From Pseudomonadota bacterium (GTDB taxonomy: Bacteria > SAR324 > XYD2-FULL-50-16 > JAHJRI01), in contig JAKSDL010000876.1 in the NCBI GenBank assembly GCA_022360105.1, forward strand, positions 1-16,960: 16,960 bases of DNA. The letters are read 5' to 3'. Of this stretch, positions 15,401-16,960 are shown piece after piece (position 1 is the stretch's first letter; every line of letters begins with the position of its first letter). Both the position numbers and the translations under genes were made by a program. The notes under the pieces were generated by a model that had not been told where the DNA came from, made no database searches, and worked only from the letters and a program-made list of their open reading frames with translations.

Positions 15401-16097
15401 AGGAGCCCTGGTGGGAGGTGTTAGTTTGCTGACAGGTCCTTTTTCTCATCAACTGTTTGAACGTCGCAACTTGCTGGCCCCTGACAACCGGTTCCATATT
15501 CTGGATCAACGTGCATCAGGAATAGTCCTGGGCGAAGGAGCAGGAATGGTGATGTTGAAAACCCAGCAACAAGCGGAACGAGATGAAGATCAGGTGTATG
15601 CAACTATCCAGGGAATCGCGACAAACAATGACGGCCGCACCCCGGGACCTGCTACTCCAAATATAGAAGCACAGAAAGAAGTAATGAAAGCAGCCTTGAC
15701 ACAAAGCGGTTTCCGTCCGGAAGACATTGAGTATATTGATGTCAATGGTTCTGGGTCTGAAGTCACCGATCTGTTGGAGATCAAAGCCATTGAATCGGTT
15801 TATCGACCCAATAACTCGAAAAAATGCCTGTTAGGCTCCATGAAACCAAACATCGGACACCCTTTATGTGCGGAAGGCATCGCAAGTTTTATCAAGGTCG
15901 TTTTGATGCTGAACCAGGGATTTATGCCGCCGTTTTTATCCGGTCAGCAATCACTGAAGCATTATCCGATAACGGCATCACCTTTCGAATTCAATCGTGA
16001 AAACAAGCCCTGGCGGGGAAAACTTGCAGCCCTGAATTCCTTTGCCGATGGCGGGACCAATGCTCATGTCATTTTAGGCTCCAATTCAACAAAATAG
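207..16097 (+). CDS. Trans-AT modular polyketide synthase, 5296 aa (ACP-KS-KR-ACP-KS-DH-ACP-KS-KR-ACP-KS-KR-ACP-KS)
   Basis: A cytoplasmic assembly-line enzyme that extends, reduces and dehydrates an ACP-bound polyketide. Domains in order, with approximate residues: ACP1 1-79, KS1 132-555, KR1 776-1275, ACP2 1314-1388, KS2 1440-1859, DH1 1921-2188, ACP3 2232-2310, KS3 2345-2767, KR2 2959-3413, ACP4 3448-3524, KS4 3567-4003, ACP-like insert 4057-4136, KR3 4296-4743, ACP5 4779-4851, KS5 4891-5290. No AT domain is present, so malonyl transfer must come from a separate enzyme. No ACP has the Trp after GxDS that marks beta-branching sites. The only in-frame start near the 5' end is TTG 207, which places residue 1 at the first helix of ACP1 with no docking region. 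The true start may be elsewhere if the upstream TGA is an error. The protein ends in TAG a few residues after KS5, and the next gene begins with the DH that KS5 needs. The family call is secure; product and host are unknown. Confidence 0.95.
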   Translation: MKAQLDNFLTGLLEKVTKLPRQKLHANKAFEKFGINSIMISNLNRELEETFGDISKTLFFEYRTIAELSDYFYENHQEQIVEVFGQHQPKNTVSTDDSVSITTSPTPTNPRFQSLQKRAKTSVGQFEGDNSGIAIIGLSGHYPQAENLAEFWSNLKQGLDCVTEIPKDRWDYESLFDTDKSKLGSSYTKWGGFLNRIDRFDPLFFNISPREAETIDPQERLFLQTVWETVENAGYRRDKLNQAKVGVFVGVMYGWYQLVGAEDLLRGENKAGYTSYSSIANRISYWMNFDGPSIALDTMCSSSLTAIHLAMQSIRSGDCELAVAGGVNLMTHPNKYLQLSQSKFAASDGKCRAFGTGGDGYVPGEGVGAVLLKPLEKAMQDEDFIYAVVKGSGVNHDGKTNGYTVPNPNAQCSLISEVLEKADVDASSISYLEAHGTGTVLGDPIEINALKKAYASYTDAKQYCSIGSVKSNVGHLESAAGMSALTKVILQMKHSQLVPSLHTGELNPNINFEKSPFYVQKELSEWVPENSEIKRAGISSFGAGGSNAHLIVEDYPQKTAVESMSHDEPLLFVLSAKTKNRLADYVRTFNQFLSDLITGQVASFLPGNLYKLSDVIYTLQTGREAMEERIAIVFSEPDELIDRLDQWLADQQPHVDRMTFQGSAKMDENADVLISGEEGKAFVDTLIKGSKLDKLAQLWVGGTEIDWELLWTNNQLAESAKRVPLPTYPFEKERCWVLPEGEYLVPLPGSLPSNEYDEQLGLPATPSADLPSIPENSYYTLEKSWNISGPAGEVRGLSGIYVCLVGESGQAYQSELQKQLSGAHLVFVNAATDVADGLNPFQAESGKTLAEKIVSRNTPQLKLLDRGLPISGLIDLTDLDEEATDIYKVRFGKISLLQELIRYQRELSELEQPLELIHFTRGLQLFEQTDVSISKVSLSGSDMAGLYKMLSAEYRHVAAKTIDLDANLENIEKDVQLIVRELSIPATDQEVCYRKGDRYVPRIKKVWIGSQVNADQLVPPPLDKEKVFVVTGGTRGIGSAVAGYLAEKGVKHLVLMGAQPLPGREQWKSLLETQSSDQSTIEKIRQIVELEKLGARVELFTGSLSDIDKLNSFFHRIKQQLGPIGGVVHCAGLSIRKNPAFINKQNKDIARVLEPKIGGLVTLSKVLKDEPIDHFILFSSVSSWVAPLAVSLSDYTMANSFMNDFAAYQRSLGNDQFQSIIWPNWREIGMGEIKSPVNERLGLQALSTRQGLDLFEVALSRKERPVMMAGVTVDRPLVPELLTAVPEISKTKKSFSGNVSKVTQPKMDAPGRNRSLDWLVNLFSSELKIKKDKLDVNTHFEKFGVDSIIIAELIKRVESELDSELDPSIIINYPTLHQLDAYLNEHHQEEVKQAVGFPEAQSPQEFQFTNTVSGPQKSISVDDHSITSIAKRSETASEPGKIAVIGMACHFPGAENKDKFWQNLSQGVSSIGIVPELRWKANEWYQNTHAKGKSISKWGGFIDQIDYFDADYFGFTELQATQCDPLIRQSLEVTVQTLKDAGYEKEELWGRRVGMFMGSRVSNYAERIADFAKDSITGTGQNFITAHISQMFNLTGPSLVVDTACSSSLVALHLACQSLFAGESEMALAGGVDILLDEKPYLNLSEGKALSPDGKCHTFDEKANGFVPGEGCGMVLLKSLDQALADGDRIYAVIDGSAINNDGHTMGITTPNPRMQKDVIQQALNKGDISAKSISFVETHGTGTMIGDPIELKALTEVFSGENTEKGVCAVGSVKTNIGHLLSAAGIASFIKVILSIQQAQIPPTLNCETPNPRFDFAASPFYPVTELSPWEPREGVRRAAISSFGFGGTNAHLLVGECPREKLQGYQQTRFPLPAIEFQRKRFWLEKTNTAKKPVGPEVTYESLLKLEYRPERSNSQGKNLNVVTHVKNNHFIMRDHRVHDVSILPGVTFLDILLRVFRDKGFDLPSTQIKDVLFSEAVATTNEYSRQLEIALEVSGNQGKISVDSQKILQGQVEGIAANNLKANLYLNQVAPSKQIDIAALKNQAGNVTEMDELYGHVRNVGITHYEFMKGSGQVYQHNDYVLADLRLSQLAGRHLDSFHIHPAFLDSATIVPLLFFVEEFLQAQPVIPIYIESFQLVKQPGARCYVYIERRNCTGSLTDIAYSDIELFDEQGQILARLNRVGVKEIRTKELITKHRTDGSDMAASRSIRAVSKKPVRNVAPNATTLQGKELIEEDIRQLIADSYDTLIQAEDRETRFFDLGLDSAMLMSLVQDLENKIGDNLYPTLLFEYPNLAQLAEYIHQDFAEVYKASVTDRNPEPVHIPPVEMKRTIATQRTSTGFADDIAIIGLDGKYPQSDNLADFWNNIVQGTNCITEIPKDHWDMEPWISIDRNGDRLDCKWGGFIKNVNQFDPLFFKISPNEVQHLDPQVRLMLEVVWNAVEDAGYSPGYLSREKVGVYLGVMNDDFTWVEAENHQKTGQFANSGCFASELANRISYTMDFTGPSMTIETACSSSMTSLHMARMALLNNECTVAIAGGVNLSLHASKYRMLSGLKLVSPTGQERTFDKSADGYIPGEGVGAVVLKPLAKAEADRDHIYGVIKASAINHSGTGSGRYVPDINAISEVVETSLDNANLTADQVSYLEAHGSGTALGDPIEIKALAKAFGKSTDQKNYCALGTRSNFGHLESASGICSLTKVLLNMQQETIPQCVGVDEINPNIPIHDYPFYIPHQTQSWSRADQPRISGINSFGIGGSNSFVLVEEYDKEKGKNTNWSVQSHLIVISARDEKGLNAYVEKFLHYFRKGDLNGNLPSLAEMAYTLQLGREAMPERLATVVPSLDELRQRLEEYLSNNKKSADPLQTVISGRRSLKGNHSSNHKIPGSVKYLGSLDSTECEQLLADLAKAWIHGSTIDWNRLYQQEDGVLNHPMRVSLPTYPYDKKVYSLNQKVSGSEGVFIAERWVPGEFTSTSDKKAVGSGTTLVFTTGKTIDFSDDQDVDVVNAAETFSKVDERTYNLNFESKEDLERLIENLATERKLPDKIIVRASVSEEQELLDAKKAPFFLLHLTQALMRQKPKSEIRLVYLFEDCRAENIPYHAAISGICRTVRLENPKFIYKAVHNSAPQQEIDSQILFSELNPSADQEITVQYRHDGTNWRRYINKQVEIPGQSATASEQDSGKSDQQQIILITGGKGKLAQHLAQHLAKQANTSVILAGRSGITHDMEKSFAPNITYLKADVTKESEVSDLVGRICGEYGDITGIIHTAGVLRDSFLIGKTAEEMEQVLAPKVTGTRQLDEATKSLDLNYFVMFSSLTGAMGNLGQGDYAYANRFQDYFAVHREQLRTGGKRKGKTVSIQWPFWKEGGMQMTDSIIRSLKETSGTQPIETAEGIAAFEAALQQPDPVLAFVTGDGEKIRDSFQLEPLKTKANQPELKPELLRPGLATGKLRQLVEDHIKIAVFHVLGVEKENIHLDVEIGDYGFDSINFVSLSEQLSALFDMKITPDIFYEHTSFESFADYLCEFKAEHLNKVFHIDQFSGESTDLQNNPVHRKPSDNKVISNRMASEPIAVIGMEGRMPKSENLEEFWKYLEAGESLVSEIPEDRWDWKALYGDQHKESNRTNIIWGGFLNEVDKFDARFFGISPREAELMDPQQKLFIETVWKTLEEAGYKPSDLAGSNTGVFLGATGLDFQDSLKEHGLDIDAHTATGMSPCLIPNRVSYLFNWHGPSELIDTACSSSLVAVYHAVEAIRKGLCDTAIAGGTNIITSPSPYIAFSKAGMLSPDGKCKTFDKDANGYVRGEGVAALLLKPLSRAIADNDHIHAVIKSAVINHGGRVNTLTSPNPNLQAKLLIEAYEKAGVAPNSIDYIEAHGTGTSLGDPVEINGLKKAFQHLYQQSGVQPNETPHCALGSVKTNIGHLETAAGIAGVVKVLLAMKHGKIPASVHFQEINPYIDLSGSPFYIADKTREWLKNTKSGKHSPRRAGVSSFGFGGTNAHVVLEEYETVGKIKTEIATNCLLILSAASESQLRITVDQLLAFIKKEAKPVFGVQVISTGVIESLAKEIRTQLAMVFEIEQEDLDFDTTLNDLRIDVIQLSSLKQALIKKLGFELHLGQSATSLTIRELAHELSHIHKSQLTALFGEETHGQKPGVSYDHIDLADMAYTLQVGREAMNRRLALVTNSTEDVVDKLESWLEGVDVASMTGFYQGEGKLKQWWKTAKPGEQNDEHIRQLLAENNLQELASLWTEGADVDWCSLSRNKERRRISLPTTPFLKERFWLPVAEKKTTGSEPEQQRLYLAKNWRPSPFSRSKGESGKVAILRSMETFGLANELANHFRDALILDTENPVDDPAEVISQVDGWIDLVGCSSSEEVSLEWIPLLQELISKTRPKELRILGVTHGLESYQNSDANLVGAHRAGLYRMLQSEYPHLVASHLDLDPAIIHVVELAKTIADEYKTRTRELEICYRNKERFAATLKEITLKTRDSADITFKENDVLLITGGTRGLGLLSAFHFVAEHGVKKLVLTGREALPAKDRWHDDTLSPEIKEKIRSIQKLEKAGIQVEALALPLDDPDLMRSELKRISESMGAISGLIHAAGTVNFENPSFVRKSLSAFQSVLQPKVTGLNNLLSTLESSSLRFVVLFSSVSAQVPYLAAGQSDYAMANAYMDYVAQSSNLACPVVSIQWPSWKESGMGEVRSPAYVQSGLLTLSDEQGLDMLDQIVRSSDYPVIMPVIVNPGVYSVDKLNQNRIEVTPEAFSHTQARKIPTTQKTTFFPDQNWLAELFAKELRMDVNELDLSTPFQDYGADSILLAEISRQITQKTGVEIDPSVVFEHTTIEKLSNWLEGELGSKMPMQQSTVETITQSNPESRIVERLPLPAPSMDAGQKEKIAVVGMSCRFPGAANLDEYVALLAEGRNAITSVPKECWGVDNSYFAGLIEDIYAFDPEFFMIPREDARAMDPQALVLLEESLKTFYHSGYSLEEIQGRLLGVYIGARSQHRPESETLTNARNPILAVGQNYLAANISQFYNFQGPSLVVDTACSSVLVAMNLAVQALQNHEIEGALVGGVSLLTGPFSHQLFERRNLLAPDNRFHILDQRASGIVLGEGAGMVMLKTQQQAERDEDQVYATIQGIATNNDGRTPGPATPNIEAQKEVMKAALTQSGFRPEDIEYIDVNGSGSEVTDLLEIKAIESVYRPNNSKKCLLGSMKPNIGHPLCAEGIASFIKVVLMLNQGFMPPFLSGQQSLKHYPITASPFEFNRENKPWRGKLAALNSFADGGTNAHVILGSNSTK
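600..1871 (+). other. KS1 ketosynthase domain (elongating)
   Basis: Full-length KS of about 424 residues. The active-site Cys300 lies in DTMCSSSL, His435 in EAHGTGT and His475 in SNVGHLE. The complete Cys-His-His triad indicates decarboxylative condensation. The TMCSSS form instead of TACSSS distinguishes it from the other four KS domains here. Confidence 0.95.
1872..2414 (+). other. Post-KS1 flanking linker of trans-AT type
   Basis: About 180 residues with the conserved elements of trans-AT post-KS regions: LFVLSAK, YTLQTGREAM (617-626), a GTEIDW element and PLPTYPFEKERCW ending at W736. In cis-AT enzymes an AT domain would follow the KS; none is present, so this supports trans-AT loading. 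Confidence 0.85.
2532..4031 (+). other. KR1 ketoreductase domain, bimodule type
   Basis: Structural plus catalytic subdomains, about 500 residues. The nucleotide-binding loop is TGGTRGIG (1031-1038). The catalytic set is Lys1156 (EPKIGG), the FSS serines (1179-1180), Tyr1195 and Asn1199 (YTMAN). There is no LxD (B-type) motif. The Arg usually following the second beta strand (TGR, contacting the NADPH 2'-phosphate) is replaced: the sequence reads LMGAQ, with Ala1058 at that position. The NPAF motif and the LEKLGARVE region match KR3, not KR2. Confidence 0.9.
4146..4370 (+). other. ACP2 domain
   Basis: Carrier domain with the attachment serine S1347 in FGVDSIII. It resembles ACP5 (LF..EL, L..L(D)..T.F, DSI, AE, DPS in the same positions). 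This supports a shared origin of the KR1-ACP2 and KR3-ACP5 segments. Confidence 0.92.
4524..5783 (+). other. KS2 ketosynthase domain, KS0-clade-like but with an intact triad
   Basis: About 420 residues, with Cys1605 (DTACSSS), His1740 (ETHGTGT) and His1780 (TNIGHL). It shares the GQNF..A.ISQ segment before the Cys with KS5 and is followed directly by a DH. That is the position of a transfer KS in a dehydrating bimodule, yet every condensation residue is retained. The post-KS region shrinks to a short PLP...RKRFWL remnant. Confidence 0.93.
5967..6770 (+). other. DH1 dehydratase domain
   Basis: Double-hotdog dehydratase. The catalytic His1938 lies in HRVHDVSILPG, an HxxxDxxxxP form where the family usually has HxxxGxxxxP. 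The catalytic Asp2109 lies in HPAFLDSATI; the Gln/His normally four residues after the Asp is Ile2113. The active-site His and Asp and the Pro1947 are kept, so this does not look like the double-bond-shifting DH* type. The expected substrate is the beta-hydroxyl made by KR1. Confidence 0.88.
6900..7136 (+). other. ACP3 domain
   Basis: Carrier domain with the attachment serine S2267 in LGLDSAM. It follows DH1 and receives the dehydrated chain before KS3. No Trp follows the motif, so no beta-branching is indicated. Confidence 0.92.
7239..8507 (+). other. KS3 ketosynthase domain
   Basis: About 423 residues, with Cys2514 (ETACSSSM), His2649 (EAHGSGT) and His2688 (SNFGHLE). The triad is complete. 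Two conserved motifs are altered: HGTGT reads HGSGT, and the C-terminal NAH reads NSF (S2760, F2761). Condensation should be possible; the changes may reflect substrate specialisation. Confidence 0.93.
8508..9044 (+). other. Post-KS3 flanking linker of trans-AT type
   Basis: Contains LIVISAR, YTLQLGREAM from residue 2822, an STIDW element and SLPTYPYDKK. The usual aromatic Trp near the end is Tyr2946 (KKVYSL). It is full length, unlike the remnant after KS2. Confidence 0.8.
9081..10445 (+). other. KR2 ketoreductase domain, B-type-like
   Basis: The catalytic set is present: Lys3291 (APKVTG), the FSS serine 3315, Tyr3328 and Asn3332 (YAYAN). GVLRDSF contains the LxD motif with Asp3273, which in the established A/B scheme predicts a D-configured beta-hydroxyl. 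The nucleotide-binding loop is TGGKGKLA (3192-3199), with Ala where the last Gly of TGGxGxxG is usual. It keeps AGR, so the NADPH Arg is present. It lacks the LEK..G insertion seen in KR1 and KR3. Confidence 0.9.
10548..10778 (+). other. ACP4 domain
   Basis: Carrier domain with the attachment serine S3485 in YGFDSINF. It carries the KR2 product to KS4. The motif is canonical. Confidence 0.92.
10905..12215 (+). other. KS4 ketosynthase domain (elongating)
   Basis: About 437 residues, with Cys3737 (DTACSSSL), His3872 (EAHGTGT) and His3919 (TNIGHLE). It is slightly longer than its neighbours because of an extra loop (QHLYQQSGVQPNETP) before the third motif. It is a fully equipped condensing KS. 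Confidence 0.95.
12216..13043 (+). other. Post-KS4 flanking linker, enlarged by an internal insertion
   Basis: The linker has the usual parts: LLILSAA near its start, YTLQVGREAM from residue 4164, GADVDW and a final KERFWL (W4279). Between LLAFIKKEA and the DLADMAYTLQ element there are about 110 extra residues, absent at this spot after KS1 and KS3. Most of the insertion is the ACP-like domain listed separately. Confidence 0.8.
12375..12614 (+). other. ACP-like domain without the attachment serine, inserted in the post-KS4 linker
   Basis: Residues 4057-4136 align by eye with ACP5: the first helix, then L(D/S)..T L/F, the helix after the attachment site, and a C-terminal I.EL...L helix. At the GxDS position the sequence reads RIDV (4090-4093), so the serine is Val4093 and the domain cannot carry phosphopantetheine there. 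A structural, docking or recruiting role is inference; a decayed duplicate is the plain alternative. Confidence 0.65.
13092..14435 (+). other. KR3 ketoreductase domain, bimodule type
   Basis: The nucleotide-binding loop is TGGTRGLG from residue 4502, followed by LTGRE with the NADPH Arg intact. The catalytic set is Lys4624 (QPKVTG), the FSS serines (4647-4648), Tyr4663 and Asn4667 (YAMAN). It shares the NP(A/S)F motif and the LEK.G..VE segment with KR1. Its beta-hydroxyl product would be passed by KS5 to DH2 of the next protein. Confidence 0.92.
14541..14759 (+). other. ACP5 domain
   Basis: Carrier domain with the attachment serine S4811 in YGADSILL. It is close in sequence to ACP2 and sits in the equivalent place, between a bimodule-type KR and the following transfer-type KS. 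Confidence 0.92.
14877..16076 (+). other. KS5 domain, non-elongating (KS0)
   Basis: About 400 residues. Cys5045 is present (DTACSSVL) and His5218 is present (PNIGHP), but the His of EAHGTGT is replaced: the motif reads DVNGSGS with Asn5180, followed by a degraded EVTDLLEI. Loss of this His is the accepted mark of KS0 domains, which transfer but do not extend the chain. The N-terminal loop between the first motif and FDPEFF is also shortened by roughly 20 residues. The protein ends just after NAHVILG. Confidence 0.92.
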
Positions 16098-16133
16098 TTT
16101 GCAGATCTGTCAATTTAAAGTGAAAGGAAACCC
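16098..16133 (+). other. Short intergenic gap between the two PKS genes
   Basis: 36 nt, with no hairpin or T-run seen and only the ribosome binding site recognisable. The spacing is compatible with cotranscription. Confidence 0.7.
16123..16130 (+). promoter_or_regulatory. Ribosome binding site of the downstream PKS gene
   Basis: AAAGGAAA lies 3 nt before the ATG at 16134, and its AAGGA core ends 5 nt before it. It is a plausible Shine-Dalgarno sequence and clearly stronger than anything upstream of TTG 207. It supports ATG 16134 as the start; an in-frame TAA at 16116-16118 rules out an earlier one. Confidence 0.7.
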
Positions 16134-16960
16134 ATGAAGCGCTCTCCACTACCGATACCTCAATTAAACAGGGTTGATGTTCGGACTTATCAGTCACTGA
16201 ATGAAGTATCTCCGACGTCACAATCAAATGAGACTGAGACAATGAATCATAGCTTTGCAAAATCAGAAGTCTGGCAACAGGTATTGAACAGTAATCATCC
16301 TATCTTAAAGCATCACAAAGCATTTGATCAGCATCTTTTACCCGGTCTTGCTTATATCGATCTGCTTTACCAGTGGTTTGGGGAACTGGGATATGAACAC
16401 CAACAATTGGAATTGCGAAATCTTTCCATATTTCGTCCGCTTATCGTTGAGGATAAACGGGATATTGAACTTTTTATCCAGGCTGTGGAAAAGGATAGCG
16501 GTTTTTGGAAGGTCACCGTAAAAGGAAAATCCGTCAACAAGGATGGGGAATCGGGAGCTGAGGAGACATTAATTACGGCGGAATGTCACAAACTCGACAA
16601 GATGGAGTTTGAGGAACAGGTGGACTTAAATGCTTGTATTGGGGAAGCAAAGCAGGATTTGGAGGAGATGTACAATGAGTGTCGCAAACTGAATCTTGTG
16701 CATACCGATCTTATGAAGGGGCAGGGAATTGTTTCAGTCAATGAAACAGAAACCTGGATTCAGATTTCCGTGGCACAAGACTCGAACGAAACAGCGGATA
16801 AATTTCTTTTTCATCCTGTGTTAATCGATGGAAGCGGTGTGGGCTCCATGAAAACCATTGCCGGAATGGTTAAAGATGAGGAGCGACTGTTTTTGCCTTT
16901 GTTTTTTGAATCGTTTCGTGCAGTGGAACCATTACAAACCGAATGTATTACAAGGATCAA
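16134..16960 (+). CDS. Downstream trans-AT PKS, N-terminal dehydratase (partial, continues past window)
   Basis: Open from ATG 16134 to the window end, 275 complete codons. After a polar N-terminal stretch of about 45 residues there is a dehydratase domain: NHPILKHH, then His61 in an HxxxDxxxxP motif (Asp65, Pro70) with LLPGLAYIDLL, and Asp232 in HPVLIDGSG. As in DH1, the usual Gly is Asp, and the Gln/His expected four residues after the catalytic Asp is missing (Val236). The N-terminal SPLPIPQLNR resembles the PLP...R remnant that links KS2 to DH1. So the KS5-DH2 pair looks like a KS-DH module cut into two proteins. The gene starts 36 nt after the previous stop, with no terminator in between, so the two are very likely one operon. 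The substrate is inferred to be the KR3 beta-hydroxyl. Confidence 0.88.
   Translation, partial: MKRSPLPIPQLNRVDVRTYQSLNEVSPTSQSNETETMNHSFAKSEVWQQVLNSNHPILKHHKAFDQHLLPGLAYIDLLYQWFGELGYEHQQLELRNLSIFRPLIVEDKRDIELFIQAVEKDSGFWKVTVKGKSVNKDGESGAEETLITAECHKLDKMEFEEQVDLNACIGEAKQDLEEMYNECRKLNLVHTDLMKGQGIVSVNETETWIQISVAQDSNETADKFLFHPVLIDGSGVGSMKTIAGMVKDEERLFLPLFFESFRAVEPLQTECITRI

Noticed and set aside
16098..16133. Terminator between the two PKS genes
   Set aside because: There is no inverted repeat followed by a T-run, and the 36-nt gap with a ribosome binding site suggests one operon.

Overview
The window lies inside a modular trans-acyltransferase (trans-AT) type I polyketide synthase (PKS) locus of a bacterium. 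Nearly all of it is one plus-strand gene of 5296 codons (207-16097). It has five ketosynthase (KS), three ketoreductase (KR), one dehydratase (DH) and five carrier (ACP) domains. There is no acyltransferase domain in any module, and long conserved linkers of the YTLQxGREAM / PLPTYPF type follow three of the KS domains. That combination is the signature of trans-AT systems fed malonyl units by a separate AT enzyme. No methyltransferase, enoylreductase or thioesterase domain is visible. The host cannot be named from the sequence. Base composition looks balanced (not computed), a Shine-Dalgarno-like site precedes the second gene, and there is no HIP1 enrichment that would suggest cyanobacteria.

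Layout: (1) 1-122 is the C-terminal tail of a KR ending in TGA. (2) 123-206 stays open in the same reading frame and reads like a PKS linker. (3) 207-16097 is the giant PKS: ACP1 | KS1-KR1-ACP2 | KS2-DH1-ACP3 | KS3-KR2-ACP4 | KS4-(ACP-like insert)-KR3-ACP5 | KS5. (4) A 36-nt gap follows. (5) 16134 to the window end is the start of the next PKS gene, which opens with a DH domain.

The KR1-ACP2-KS2-DH1 block and the KR3-ACP5-KS5//DH2 block look like two copies of the dehydrating bimodule known from trans-AT pathways. In that arrangement a KR module makes a beta-hydroxyl and a second module mostly passes the chain on and dehydrates it. In the second copy the KS5 general-base His is Asn (non-elongating KS0), and the DH sits on the next protein. 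In the first copy KS2 still has a full Cys-His-His triad. Inferred chain logic: an upstream KR product is extended to an alkene, then a beta-hydroxyl (KR2, B-type-like), then another beta-hydroxyl that is dehydrated by DH2 of the next protein.

The points most worth a second look are an ACP-like domain without the phosphopantetheine serine, inserted in the post-KS4 linker; an in-frame TGA that separates a KR from its ACP; KS2 with an intact triad in a position usually held by KS0; KR1 without the Arg normally used to hold NADPH; and two DH domains that share the same motif changes. No RNA gene, mobile element, CRISPR array or terminator was seen.
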